Assembly (NCBI RefSeq): GCF_965221685.1
Contig: NZ_OZ244907.1
Length of the DNA stretch: 64,000 nucleotides
From: Palauibacter sp022826685
Lineage (GTDB): Bacteria > Gemmatimonadota > Gemmatimonadetes > Palauibacterales > Palauibacteraceae
Strand: one strand, 5' to 3'
Part shown: positions 8,868 through 17,870 of the stretch, in pieces
Layout of the letters: the number at the start of each line of letters is the position of its first letter
Position numbering within the stretch: the first letter of the stretch is position 1
The notes under the pieces: model-generated
Told to the model about the DNA's origin: nothing
What the model saw: the letters and a program-made list of their open reading frames with translations, nothing else
The model's database searches: none
Made by a program: the position numbers and the translations under genes

Positions 8868-9155
8868 CTACCAATCGACGGAACCTTCCTCGCTCGCGTC
8901 GATGGAGGCGGCGGTGCCCTCCTCGCCGAAGAGGTAAATCCGCAGGTTCTTGTAGAGAAACTCGCGCGCTGCGGATTCGTGGAGCTTGAGCCCGTAGTGG
9001 TTGATGAGGAGCATCTGCCGCTCCTTCCACTCCTCCCAGCACGGCGCGCAGATCTCGGCCACGATCCGCTCGCCGAGTTCGTTCGGGAACGGGAGCCGCT
9101 CGATCCGGCCCTGGTCGTCGCGACCGCAGCGCACACAGACGAACGGTTCCGTCAT
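8868..9155 (-). CDS. YggX-like Fe(2+)-trafficking protein with two CxxC pairs
   Basis: A 95-residue protein aligning with YggX, which protects iron-sulfur clusters and helps handle ferrous iron: the core 'PNELGERIVAEICAPCWEEW' and 'RQMLLINHYGLKL' correspond to the conserved 'GELGKRIYNEIS..AW..W' and 'KQTMLINEKKLN' of E. coli YggX. Unlike the enterobacterial protein it carries two CxxC pairs (CVRC at 7-10 and CAPC at 36-39), suggesting a bound zinc or iron. The ATG overlaps the stop of the upstream peptidase (ATGA), making it the third gene of an overlapping operon. Frame extension upstream (to 9362) is a shadow of the peptidase. Confidence 0.8.
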   Translation of the reverse strand: MTEPFVCVRCGRDDQGRIERLPFPNELGERIVAEICAPCWEEWKERQMLLINHYGLKLHESAAREFLYKNLRIYLFGEEGTAASIDASEEGSVDW

Positions 9156-10276
9156 CTCGAACCTTCCGTGGTCTCGGAGCTGTCCGTCTGGCCGGGGCCC
9201 GTGTCCGCGGGACCCACCAGGCGGGTCAGGCCCTCCCACGGATCGCCGGCCGCGGTCTCGCGCATCAGCGCTTCGAGGGAGGGCACCAGGGAGCCGTGCG
9301 ACTCGTACACGCGCTCGAAGTCGTCCAGCCTCGTGTAGTAGAGGAGGCGCGAGATCATCCACGCGTTGTCGAGGCCGTCGGGGTCGATCGAGCCGTAGCG
9401 CGCGTGGAGCCGCGGCTTGTACTCCGTCTCGAAGCGCCGGGCCGCCGCCTCGAACACCTCGCGTTTGGCCCTCCGCTTCGCGTCATCGGGCAGGGTGGAG
9501 GCGTAGACCTCCTCCAGCGGCGCGAGGATCGAATGGAAGAAATGGCCGAACACGCGCGCGTCCTCCCATCTCCACTGCGCCCTGACGCAGGCACTCTCGT
9601 CCGCCACCGCCTCGCAGAAGAACTCGATGGCGCCGCGGTGCCCGACGAAGTTCGCGAAGCTCTCGTTGAAGTCCGCCTGGCCGGTGGGGAAGTACGTGCT
9701 GTGCGTGATTTCGTGGATCACGGTCTCGACGAGCCCCAGGCTGTCGAGCCGCAGCGTCGTCGACATGATCGGGTCGGGGAACCAGCCCAGCGTCGAGAAG
9801 GCGGCCACCGGCCGGAGCGAGACGTCGTAGCCTTCCTCGGCCAGGCTGGCGGCCTCCGCGCGGGCATCGTCGAAATCGAAGTATCCCTTGTAGGGGAGGT
9901 GGCCGACGATAGGGAACCACCACGTCTTCCAGCGCAGCCCGAACTCCGGGGCGGCGAGCACGTTCAGGACCAGCGTGTCGCGGTGGAGTTGCGAGAACGT
10001 CTCGTAGCTCGCCCCCGCGCGCAGCCCCAGGTCGCGTTCCGCGAAGTCCCTCGCGTCGAGGACGAGCCGCAACTTGTCGCGGGTCTCGCGGGCCACGGTC
10101 GTGTCGTGGATCACGGCCCGGATGGGGCGGCGCGCCGATAGAATGCGGGCCTCCTCCCAGCCGGCGCGCAGGACGTACGCCGGCGAGCAGCCGCCCGCGC
10201 TCAGCAGGAGCAGCACGAGCGTTGCACGCGCGCGGGAGGGGGAGAGGCGGGCGCTCACCCGGCGCACCGTGCTCAC
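9152..10276 (-). CDS. Predicted lipoprotein aminopeptidase (PF10023-type metallopeptidase)
   Basis: A 374-residue secreted lipoprotein. The GTG start overlaps the stop of the methyltransferase gene (GTGA), and the first 30 residues form a signal peptide ending in a lipobox (LSAGGC, lipidated Cys30). The zinc site is HEITH followed by 'STYFPTGQADFNESFANFVGHRGA', as in the 'predicted aminopeptidase' family. The substrate is unknown; a periplasmic peptide-processing role is the usual assumption. Lipidation should anchor it to the inner or outer membrane facing the periplasm. The longer open frame beginning at 10534 belongs to the methyltransferase's other frame. Confidence 0.85.
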   Translation of the reverse strand: MSTVRRVSARLSPSRARATLVLLLLSAGGCSPAYVLRAGWEEARILSARRPIRAVIHDTTVARETRDKLRLVLDARDFAERDLGLRAGASYETFSQLHRDTLVLNVLAAPEFGLRWKTWWFPIVGHLPYKGYFDFDDARAEAASLAEEGYDVSLRPVAAFSTLGWFPDPIMSTTLRLDSLGLVETVIHEITHSTYFPTGQADFNESFANFVGHRGAIEFFCEAVADESACVRAQWRWEDARVFGHFFHSILAPLEEVYASTLPDDAKRRAKREVFEAAARRFETEYKPRLHARYGSIDPDGLDNAWMISRLLYYTRLDDFERVYESHGSLVPSLEALMRETAAGDPWEGLTRLVGPADTGPGQTDSSETTEGSR

Positions 10277-11412
10277 GCGCACCTCACGTAGTGGAGGTGT
10301 TCCCGCACGTCGTCGCGCAGGTAGCTCCGCTGCGGGCCGTCGGCGTCGCTCCGGTAGCGGCGGTAGGCCCGGTCGTGGAACTCGTAGCTGTCGGGCAGGC
10401 CGCGGTCGCGCAGCGCCTCCTCGATGGCGGCGCGGTCCAGATGCCCCTCGTCGTTGTAGCTGAACAGGATGTGGCGTCCGTCCGCAGCTTCCAGCACCTC
10501 CCGCAGGGCGTCCGCAGCGCGGTGCTTCCGGCACCAGTCCGAGCGCTGCGCCTCGTCGGGGATGAGTCCCGTCTTTCCGCGAATCTCCGGCGGCGTGGCC
10601 CAGCCGAGCGCGAGGAGTTCGGGGATGTGATAATACGCGGGATATTGCCGGCCGTTGTAAGGGGGGTCGAGATAGACGAGATCGACGGGACCGATGGATT
10701 GCAGGAGACGGGCGGCGGGTCCGCGGAACGCGCTGCAGGCGCCGGCTCCTTCCCGGCGCTCCGTCGGCTCGATGGGACGGAGTTCGAGCGGGCGCAGGGC
10801 GTTCGGCTGCATGGTTTTCACGAACGAGGCGTACACGCCCGTCGTGTTCGCCACCCGGTCGGCGGCCTCGATGAGCGTCGCGATCAGGAGTTGGGCGGCG
10901 GCTTCGCCGTGGGAGGACCCGCGGGTCCAGCGCTCGATCCGCGTTCGGACGCGGTCGATCTTCCGTCCGTTCTCGGGGGAAAAGTACATGCGCCCGTGCT
11001 CCCGACCGGCGGCTCCCTCGCTCGTGTAGTGTTCGGAGATGAACCCGCGGCGGGCCGATCCCTCCCCGCCCGCGAGATCGCCGCCGTCGACATCCCCGGG
11101 ATCACCGAGTTCGGTGAGCCCCTCGAGGAGGGCGCGGTAGCCGATCTCCCGCTTTCCGTTGCGGGCCGCCGCCGGGAGGAGCGAGGCGGGATAGCGAGGG
11201 TGCGCGTCGAGCTGGACCCGCGCGACCTGGAGGGCGTAGGACGACGCCATCAGGTCGCCCGCATGGACCTGCCAGCCCTTCTCCTTGAGCGCCGCCGACA
11301 CGCTGGCGGTGCCGGCGAACGGGTCGCACGCGACGCCGGGCGTCTCCTGGAACCGGTCCACGGTCTCCAGCAGGAAGGGGACGAGCTTCGTTTTGTTCCC
11401 GAGATAGCGCAC
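10273..11412 (-). CDS. D12-class DNA adenine N6-methyltransferase, solitary
   Basis: A 379-residue Dam-like methyltransferase. The N-terminus MRYLGNKTKLVPFL is the family's SAM/DNA entry motif, DPFAGTASVSAALK is the SAM-binding motif I, and 'VDLVYLDPPYNGRQYPAYYH' is the catalytic DPPY motif IV; the order is that of the alpha class. No restriction endonuclease is adjacent: the downstream genes are a peptidase and a YggX-like protein, joined by stop-start overlaps. It may be an orphan regulatory methylase or the remnant of a type II system. The GTG start has no ribosome site but is preceded by TATTCT five bases upstream. Confidence 0.9.
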   Translation of the reverse strand: MRYLGNKTKLVPFLLETVDRFQETPGVACDPFAGTASVSAALKEKGWQVHAGDLMASSYALQVARVQLDAHPRYPASLLPAAARNGKREIGYRALLEGLTELGDPGDVDGGDLAGGEGSARRGFISEHYTSEGAAGREHGRMYFSPENGRKIDRVRTRIERWTRGSSHGEAAAQLLIATLIEAADRVANTTGVYASFVKTMQPNALRPLELRPIEPTERREGAGACSAFRGPAARLLQSIGPVDLVYLDPPYNGRQYPAYYHIPELLALGWATPPEIRGKTGLIPDEAQRSDWCRKHRAADALREVLEAADGRHILFSYNDEGHLDRAAIEEALRDRGLPDSYEFHDRAYRRYRSDADGPQRSYLRDDVREHLHYVRCA

Positions 11413-11462
11413 GCGGGAGAATATGGAGACGGGATGCGGGCGAAAAGCTCCCGGGCGCGGTC

Positions 11463-12782
11463 GTGAACGCCGGGGCGCGTCTTACGGAGGCGGCGACCGG
11501 CGTCGCGCTCGCGGCGGCGCCCCTGCTTCGGCGCGCCCGCCCGGACGTCGCACGGGCGCTCGCGGCCCGCCGCCGCGCCACCGCGGAGCTGGCCGCGTGG
11601 GGACGGAGCCGGGAGCCCGGGCCGCTCGTGTGGCTGCACGGCGCTTCCGCCGGCGAACTGCTCGGCGCGGCGGCGGCCATGGGGCGTCTGCGCGGCTCAC
11701 GGTCCGGGTCGCGCGCGGGCGCGCGGGCGCAGCTCGTCGTCACGCACGGCTCGCCATCGGGCGGGGCGGCGCTCGCGTGGCTGGACCCGGATCATTCGGG
11801 CCCGCCGCCGCTCGACCGCGCGCGCGACTGCGATGCGGCGCTCGCCGCGGTGCGGCCCGGCCTGCTCGTGTTCGCGAAGCTGGACGTGTGGCCCGGACTC
11901 GTGGCCGCGGCCGGACGGGCCGGGGTGCCCGCCGCGCTCATCAACGGCGCGGTCCGCGACGGGAGCCGGCGCTCCGGGGCCCTCGCCCGCCGACTCTTCC
12001 ACGCGTCGTACGCGCGGCTGGACGCGGTCGGCGCCGCGACCCCGGAGGACGCGCGGCGACTCGAAGCGCTCGGCGCGCGGCCGGAGGCGCTCGCGGTGAC
12101 CGGGGACGGGGCGTTCGACCTCGCGCTCGAACGGGCGGACCGCGCTCGCGACGATGGCTCGGCCGCATCTTTCCGCGAAGCGCTCGGCGCGGCGGACGGG
12201 GCGGCCCCGCGGCTCGTCGCCGGCTCCACGTGGCCCGCGGACGACCGCGCGCTGCTCGATGCCGCGGCGGCCGTGCGACGCGGTGGCGGCCCGGGCTGGC
12301 AGCTCGTGATCGCCCCGCACCAGCCGACCGCCGCGCACGTCGACGCACTCGTCGCCTCGTGCGCGGCCCGCGGGGAACGCCCCGTGCGCTGGAGCACGAT
12401 CGGCGATGCCGCCGCGGGGCCCGACGCCTCCGTCATCATCTTCGACGAAGTGGGCCGGCTTGCGGAGCTGTACGCGGCGGGCGATGCGGCCTACGTCGGC
12501 GGTGGCCTGGGCGGCACCGGGCTCCACAACGTGCTCGAGCCCGCCGCGGCCGGGGTGCCCGTCGTCTTCGGCCCGCGCCACGACCGGGCCGACGCCCGCG
12601 CCCTCGCGTCCGCAGGCGGCGGGCTCGTCTCCCCGGCCGGCGCGCTCGCGGACACCCTGACCGGGCTGGCCGACCCGCTTCGCCGCCGGCGCCACGCCCG
12701 GGCCGCCCGTGCGTTCGTCGAAGCGAGCGCCGGCGCCGCCGCCCGCACGGCGGACCTGCTGCGCCCCCTCTGGCCGTCCTGA
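11463..12782 (+). CDS. waaA: 3-deoxy-D-manno-octulosonic acid (Kdo) transferase
   Basis: A GT30-family enzyme that adds Kdo to lipid A precursor at the cytoplasmic face of the inner membrane, the first core step of LPS assembly. At 439 residues it is of normal size. Visible family segments are 'PLVWLHGASAGELLGA' (the general-base Glu region), 'LVVTHGSPSGG', 'VAGSTWPADDRALLDA', 'VIAPHQP' and the donor-binding 'YVGGGLGGTGLHNVLEPAA' followed by 'VVFGPRHDR'. The segment 'VFAKLDVWPGL' replaces the commoner 'ETEIWPNL'. The GTG start is divergent from the methyltransferase (50-base gap). Its presence is the best evidence in the window for an LPS-bearing outer membrane. Confidence 0.9.
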   Translation: MNAGARLTEAATGVALAAAPLLRRARPDVARALAARRRATAELAAWGRSREPGPLVWLHGASAGELLGAAAAMGRLRGSRSGSRAGARAQLVVTHGSPSGGAALAWLDPDHSGPPPLDRARDCDAALAAVRPGLLVFAKLDVWPGLVAAAGRAGVPAALINGAVRDGSRRSGALARRLFHASYARLDAVGAATPEDARRLEALGARPEALAVTGDGAFDLALERADRARDDGSAASFREALGAADGAAPRLVAGSTWPADDRALLDAAAAVRRGGGPGWQLVIAPHQPTAAHVDALVASCAARGERPVRWSTIGDAAAGPDASVIIFDEVGRLAELYAAGDAAYVGGGLGGTGLHNVLEPAAAGVPVVFGPRHDRADARALASAGGGLVSPAGALADTLTGLADPLRRRRHARAARAFVEASAGAAARTADLLRPLWPS

Positions 12783-12801
12783 CCCGCGGTCGAAGACGCT
12801 G

Positions 12802-13020
12802 CTAGCGCCGCTCCGCCCAGAGCTTCGGGCCGAACACGAACCAGAGCACGCTGCCGACGATGGGGCAGAGGAAGATCACGGCGACCCACAGCGTCTTCTC
12901 TCGCCTCGGCGCCGTGGAAAGCGCGGTAATGCCGGTCGCCCACAGGTTCAGGGCCACGAGGAGGGCCACGAGCACGAGGCGCATATCCAGCGCCGCCGCC
13001 CAGTCCAGCACGGCGTTCAT
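12802..13020 (-). CDS. Small PLDc_N-type membrane protein
   Basis: A 72-residue protein with two transmembrane helices and the PLDc_N pattern: a basic 'APRREKTLWVAVIF' between helices and the end 'CPIVGSVLWFVFGPKLW'. In other proteins this module precedes phospholipase D domains; here it stands alone, as in many bacteria, with no known function. Its ATG overlaps the stop codon of the upstream ABC transporter gene (ATGA), so the two are cotranscribed and probably translationally coupled. Confidence 0.8.
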   Translation of the reverse strand: MNAVLDWAAALDMRLVLVALLVALNLWATGITALSTAPRREKTLWVAVIFLCPIVGSVLWFVFGPKLWAERR

Positions 13021-14909
13021 GCGGCGGCCGTCGGCTTCTGGAACTGGAGGCGGTGGAGTTGCGCGTAGAGGCCGCCGCGCTCGAGCAGCGTGTCGTGCGT
13101 GCCGGATTCGCTGATGCGTCCGTGGTGAAGCACGAGGATGCGGTCGGCCCCGCGGATGGTGGAGAGCCGGTGCGCGATGACGAGGCTCGTCCGTCCCTCC
13201 ATCAGGCGCTCAAGCGCCGCCTGGATCTCCGCCTCGATCTCCGAGTCCACCGAACTCGTCGCCTCGTCCAGGAGCAGGATGGGCGGATCCCCCGCGAGCG
13301 CGCGGGCGAAGGACACCAGCTGGCGCTCGCCGACCGACAGGTTCCCGCCCCGCTCGCTCAGCGGCTCGTCGTACTTCTTCGGCAGCCGCGCGAGGTGCCG
13401 GTCGACCCCGACCTGGCGAGCCGCCTCCCGGATCTCATCCCGCCCCACCGCCTCGCGATCGAGCGCGATGTTGTCCGCGGCGGAGCCCGAGAAGAGATAG
13501 ACGTCCTGCAGCACGAGGCCCATCCGGTGCCGGAGGTCGGCGAGCCGGAGTTCCCGGATGTCGACCCCGTCGAGCAGAATGCGCCCGCGCTGCGGCTCGT
13601 AGAAGCGCATGAGGAGGCTGAACAGCGTCGTCTTGCCCGCTCCCGTCGCTCCGACGACCGCGAGCCGCTGCCCCGGCTCCGCCGTGAAGCTGATGCCGCG
13701 CAGCACCCAGCCGTCATCCGGCGCGTCCTCGTCGAGCCGCCCCTCCGCCCCTTCCCAGGCCGCGGCGTGGGCCAGGGCGGGCGTCGTGACCCCCGCCGCA
13801 TCCTCCTCCGGCGACAGATACCGGAACCAGACGTCCTCGAACTCGATGCGGCCCTTCACCTCCGCAGGAAGATCGGTTGGATCCACCGGGTCCTCGATCC
13901 CCGGCGCCTCGTCCAGCAGCCGGAAGATCCGCTCCGAACTCGCCATCGCGCCCTGCAGGATGTTGTACTTCTCGGACAGGTCCTGGATGGGGCGGAAGAA
14001 CCGTTTCGCGTACTGCAGGAAGGCCGCGATGACCCCGATCGTGACCGTCCCCTCGAGGGCCTGGTTGCCTCCGTACCAGATGATGAGCGCGAGCGCGACG
14101 GACGCGAGCACTTCGATGACGGGGAAGAAGAGCGCGTAGTACGTGATCGAGCGCAGGTGGGCCTCGAGATAGTCATCGTTGACCTTGCCGAACCAGCGCG
14201 TGGCCGTCCGCTCCTGCCGGAACAGCTGCACGACGCGCACCCCGGTGATCCGTTCCTGCAGGAAGGCGTTGATGCGGGCGAGCCGGATCCTGATGTCGCG
14301 GTATGCCTCGCGAACCTTCTTCCGGAAGAGCCAGGCGGCCACGAACACGAGGGGGAGGACCGCGAACGTCACCAGGGCGAGCCGCCAATCCATCACGAGC
14401 ATGGCGATCATGATGAAGGCGACCGTGAAGACGTCCCCGAAGATCGTGACGACCCCGGATGTGAACATCTCGTTCAGGACCTCGACGTCGCTCGTGAGCC
14501 GCGTCATCAGGCGTCCCACCGGGTTCCGGTCGAAGTACGCGAGCCGGAGGCGCTGCAGGTGCCGGAAGATCTCCTGCCTCAGGTCGACCATCACGTTCTG
14601 CCCGATCCACGTGGTCAGGATCGTGCGCCCGTACTCCAGAAGTCCGGAGAGGATGAGCGAGACGAAGAAGAGGATCGCGAGGTTGCGGATGGCGCCGAAA
14701 TCGCCGTCCGGGATCGCGTGGTCGATGACCTCCATCGTCAGCCAGGGGCCGACGAGCGCGAGGCCCGAGGCGGCCACGAGCATCAGCACGGCGATCGCGA
14801 CCCTGCCCCGGTACGGCCGCAGGTACGCGAGCAGACGCTTCATGAGGCGGGCGTCGTACGCCTTCCCGAGCGCTTCTTCTTCCTGGAGGGGACCGTCCGG
14901 CGCTTGCAT
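13017..14909 (-). CDS. ABC exporter, fused permease and ATPase
   Basis: A 630-residue type IV ABC half-transporter: a six-helix membrane domain (about 20-320) followed by an ATPase with Walker A 'GATGAGKTT', signature 'LSVGERQL', Walker B and D-loop 'ILLLDEATSSVD' and the H-loop 'VIAHRLSTI'. The linker 'DLSEKYNILQGAMASSERIFRLLDE' resembles the YheH-type multidrug/lipid exporter group. An extra ~35-residue acidic insertion (GVTTPALAHAAAWEGAEGRL) sits just before the Walker A strand. No partner half is adjacent, so it is likely a homodimer. ATG 14909 is preferred over more distal starts because TACTAT lies 5 bases upstream. It is divergent from uvrA. Confidence 0.9.
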   Translation of the reverse strand: MQAPDGPLQEEEALGKAYDARLMKRLLAYLRPYRGRVAIAVLMLVAASGLALVGPWLTMEVIDHAIPDGDFGAIRNLAILFFVSLILSGLLEYGRTILTTWIGQNVMVDLRQEIFRHLQRLRLAYFDRNPVGRLMTRLTSDVEVLNEMFTSGVVTIFGDVFTVAFIMIAMLVMDWRLALVTFAVLPLVFVAAWLFRKKVREAYRDIRIRLARINAFLQERITGVRVVQLFRQERTATRWFGKVNDDYLEAHLRSITYYALFFPVIEVLASVALALIIWYGGNQALEGTVTIGVIAAFLQYAKRFFRPIQDLSEKYNILQGAMASSERIFRLLDEAPGIEDPVDPTDLPAEVKGRIEFEDVWFRYLSPEEDAAGVTTPALAHAAAWEGAEGRLDEDAPDDGWVLRGISFTAEPGQRLAVVGATGAGKTTLFSLLMRFYEPQRGRILLDGVDIRELRLADLRHRMGLVLQDVYLFSGSAADNIALDREAVGRDEIREAARQVGVDRHLARLPKKYDEPLSERGGNLSVGERQLVSFARALAGDPPILLLDEATSSVDSEIEAEIQAALERLMEGRTSLVIAHRLSTIRGADRILVLHHGRISESGTHDTLLERGGLYAQLHRLQFQKPTAAA

Positions 14910-14914
14910 GCCCC

Positions 14915-14943
14915 ATAGTACGAACTCGCCGCCTGCGGTCCAA
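14915..14943 (-). promoter_or_regulatory. Candidate short-leader promoter for the ABC exporter
   Basis: On the minus strand TTGGAC (14938-14943), a 17-base spacer and TACTAT (14915-14920) end 5 bases before the ATG at 14909. It lies in the 75-base divergent interval shared with uvrA, so expression of the two units could be linked. The proximity to the start codon implies a leaderless or near-leaderless message. Confidence 0.45.
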
Positions 14944-14984
14944 TCAGGTTGGCGCGCCCCGTCGCCGCCGGCCATCATGCTCCC

Positions 14985-17870
14985 ATGAGCGACCGGATCC
15001 GGGTCCGAGGCGCCCGGCAGCACAACCTCAAGGGCATCGACATCGACATCGAGCGTGGGGCCCTCACCGTCCTCACGGGGCCCTCAGGTTCGGGAAAATC
15101 CAGCCTCGCCTTCGACACGATCTACGCCGAGGGACAGCGGCGGTACATCGAGTCGCTCTCCACCTACGCCAAGCAGTTCCTCGAGCGGATGCCGAAGCCC
15201 GACGTCGATCTCGTCGAGGGCGTGAGTCCCTCCGTCGCCATCGACCAGAGCAACCGGGTGCAGTCGAGCCGCTCCACCGTCGGCACGATCACGGAGGTCT
15301 ACGACTACCTGAGGCTCCTGTGGGCGCGCGTCGGGACGACCGTGTGTCCGGAGTGCGGGCGTTCGGTCGTGCCGGACACCGTGACGTCGGCCACCGACGC
15401 CCTCCTCGAGTCCGGTCCGAAGACGCGGCTCGCCATCGCCTTCCCCATTCCCCGCGAAGAGCGCAGGAACGGCGAGAGGGTGGTGAAGAACCTCCGGGCG
15501 CGGGGGTACGTCCGCGTCCTCGCCGACGGTCGCGAACTCTATCTGCCGGACATCGACCTGGAGGAGGAGGAGGAGGAAGGGGAAGGGGACGAGGTTCGGG
15601 CGTTGACGCGGGCCCGCGAGGCGCTCGTGATCGTGGACCGGGTCGGATCCCGCGCGGAGGACCGCGAACGGATCGCGGATTCGCTCGCCGCGGCCTTTGC
15701 CGAGGGGAGGGGCGCCGCCGTCGCGCTCCTCTGGCGGGACGGGGCCGGGGCACCCGAGCGCCGCGACTTCGAAGAGGCCCATCGCTGCGGACCCTGCGGC
15801 CTGGCGTTTCCGCAGCCCACCCCCCAGCTGTTCAGCTTCAACAGCCCCGCCGGAGCGTGCGACACCTGCACGGGCTTCGGTGCCGTGCTCGAGTACTCCC
15901 CCCAACTCATCGTTCCCGACCCGGGCCGTTCGCTGGACGAAGGAGCCCTCGATCCATGGTCGAAGCCCCGTTACCGGCGCGAGCGCGCGCGCCTGAGAGA
16001 GTTCGCCGCCGCCTCCGGACTCGACGCGTCCCTCCCGTGGGAGGCGCTTCCCGACGAAAGCCGCGACGTCCTGTTGAACGGGGGAGAGTACGCGGGGAAA
16101 CGCTTCCGGGGCGTCATCCCCTTTCTCCGCTCGAAGGAAAAGAAGCGGTACAAGGCGTACATCCGCGTCTTTCTGCGCCAGTATCAGCTTCCCGAGCGGT
16201 GTTCCGAATGCGACGGCTACCGCCTGAAGTCCGAGTCGCTGAACGTCCGCGTGGGGGGGCGGCACATCGCCGAAGTCGCCCGGTGGACCGTGAAGGAGAT
16301 CTCCGGCTGGCTCGCGGCAGGGCTCGACCTCACCCGGTTTCAGCGCGAGGTCGCGTCGACGATCCTTCGCGAACTCGAGCACCGGACCTCGTTTCTCGAG
16401 GAAGTCGGACTCGGGTATCTGACGCTGGACCGGCAGGCCCGATCCCTCTCCGGGGGGGAGATGCAGAGGATCCGCCTCGCGAGCTGTCTCGGGAGCCGGC
16501 TCGTCAGCACGCTCTACGTCCTCGACGAACCCACGATCGGTCTTCATCCGCATGATATTTATGCGTTCACCGGCGTCCTCGAGCGGCTCGCGAGCCGCGG
16601 GAACACCGTCCTCGTCGTCGAGCACGAGCCGTCGGTGCTGGAGAGGGCCGACCGCATCATCGAACTCGGACCGGGGGCCGGGGAGCAGGGCGGCGAGATC
16701 GTGTTCGAGGGCGGCTGGGACGACATCCTCACCTCGGGGACCGGCACGGGAGGGGCCCTCGCGCGGAGGGCGGCCGCCGCCGGGCGGGGCGCGTCACCGT
16801 CGGGTGGCGGTCCCCGACTCGTCCTGCGCGGCGCGCGCCTGCACAACGTTCGGGGCGTGGATGTCGCGATTCCGCTGGGGTCGCTCACGCTCGTCACCGG
16901 CGTCTCGGGCTCCGGGAAGTCGACGCTCATCCGCGGCGTGCTGTACCACGCCCTCGAACGGGAGATCACGGACCGCTCCTCCGCCAAGCCGCACCTGGGC
17001 GAGCCCGCCGGCGCCTGGGACCGGCTCGAAGGCGCGGAGTTCCTGGAGGACGTCGTGCTCGTCGACCAGCGGCCGATCGGCCGCACGCCGCGCTCGAACC
17101 CGGCGACCTACATCGGAGCCTTCACGGCGCTGAGGAACGCATACGCCGCCGTGCCGGAGGCCCGCTCCCGCGGATACGAGGCGGGGTACTTCTCCTTCAA
17201 TCGTCCGGGCGGACGCTGCGAGCGCTGCAAGGGCGCGGGAGAGGAGACGGTGGAGATGGTCTTCCTGGCCGACGTTTCCGTGCCCTGCGAGGCGTGCGGG
17301 GGGTCGCGCTACCGTCCCGAGGTGCTCGAAATCGAGATTCGCGGCCGCTCCATCCGCGACGCCCTCGACATGACCGTGGACGAGGCGATTCGCTTCTTCA
17401 TCCGGCACGACCGTCTCGGAGCCCGGCTTTGGCAGTTGCAACGGGTGGGTCTCGGATATCTTCGGCTCGGCCAGCCGGCCACGACCCTCTCCGGAGGCGA
17501 GGCGCAGCGCCTGAAGATCGCCCGGGAGCTCGCGCGCCGGGGGGGTGCGGGCCGGAGGCTGTACGTCCTCGACGAGCCGACCGTCGGCCTGGGAGTGGCG
17601 GAGGTCGGCACGCTCGTCGCGGTGCTGCGCGAACTCGTGGGCGAGGGGCACGCCGTCGTCGTCGTCGAACACAACCTCGACGTCGTCGCGGAAGCCGACT
17701 GGATCATCGACATGGGCCCCGGGCCGGCGGACGACGGGGGCCGCATCGTGGCGGCGGGTCCGCCCGCCGTCATCGCGAAGTCCGAGGCCTCGCTCACGGG
17801 CGCCTTCCTCCGTGCGCGGGCCGAGCGGCTCGGGCGCGATGCGGCCGTCGCCGGCGCCGGGTCGGCGTGA
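14985..17870 (+). CDS. uvrA: UvrA-family excinuclease ATPase (divergent)
   Basis: A 961-residue DNA-damage recognition ATPase with two ABC modules: Walker A GPSGSGKS (32-39) and 'GVSGSGKST', signatures 'LSGGEMQRIRLA' and 'LSGGEAQRLKIA', and Walker B 'LYVLDEPTIGLHP' and 'LYVLDEPTVGLGV'. Zinc-binding CxxC groups are present (CPECG, CERCKGAG...CEACGG). Oddities: a glutamate-rich insertion (EEEEEEGEGDE) in the UvrB-interaction region, and loss of the usual 'TTGLHF' after the second Walker B. It may be a UvrA2-like paralogue rather than the housekeeping copy; the name is given at family level. It overlaps the next gene by GTGA. Confidence 0.85.
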   Translation: MSDRIRVRGARQHNLKGIDIDIERGALTVLTGPSGSGKSSLAFDTIYAEGQRRYIESLSTYAKQFLERMPKPDVDLVEGVSPSVAIDQSNRVQSSRSTVGTITEVYDYLRLLWARVGTTVCPECGRSVVPDTVTSATDALLESGPKTRLAIAFPIPREERRNGERVVKNLRARGYVRVLADGRELYLPDIDLEEEEEEGEGDEVRALTRAREALVIVDRVGSRAEDRERIADSLAAAFAEGRGAAVALLWRDGAGAPERRDFEEAHRCGPCGLAFPQPTPQLFSFNSPAGACDTCTGFGAVLEYSPQLIVPDPGRSLDEGALDPWSKPRYRRERARLREFAAASGLDASLPWEALPDESRDVLLNGGEYAGKRFRGVIPFLRSKEKKRYKAYIRVFLRQYQLPERCSECDGYRLKSESLNVRVGGRHIAEVARWTVKEISGWLAAGLDLTRFQREVASTILRELEHRTSFLEEVGLGYLTLDRQARSLSGGEMQRIRLASCLGSRLVSTLYVLDEPTIGLHPHDIYAFTGVLERLASRGNTVLVVEHEPSVLERADRIIELGPGAGEQGGEIVFEGGWDDILTSGTGTGGALARRAAAAGRGASPSGGGPRLVLRGARLHNVRGVDVAIPLGSLTLVTGVSGSGKSTLIRGVLYHALEREITDRSSAKPHLGEPAGAWDRLEGAEFLEDVVLVDQRPIGRTPRSNPATYIGAFTALRNAYAAVPEARSRGYEAGYFSFNRPGGRCERCKGAGEETVEMVFLADVSVPCEACGGSRYRPEVLEIEIRGRSIRDALDMTVDEAIRFFIRHDRLGARLWQLQRVGLGYLRLGQPATTLSGGEAQRLKIARELARRGGAGRRLYVLDEPTVGLGVAEVGTLVAVLRELVGEGHAVVVVEHNLDVVAEADWIIDMGPGPADDGGRIVAAGPPAVIAKSEASLTGAFLRARAERLGRDAAVAGAGSA

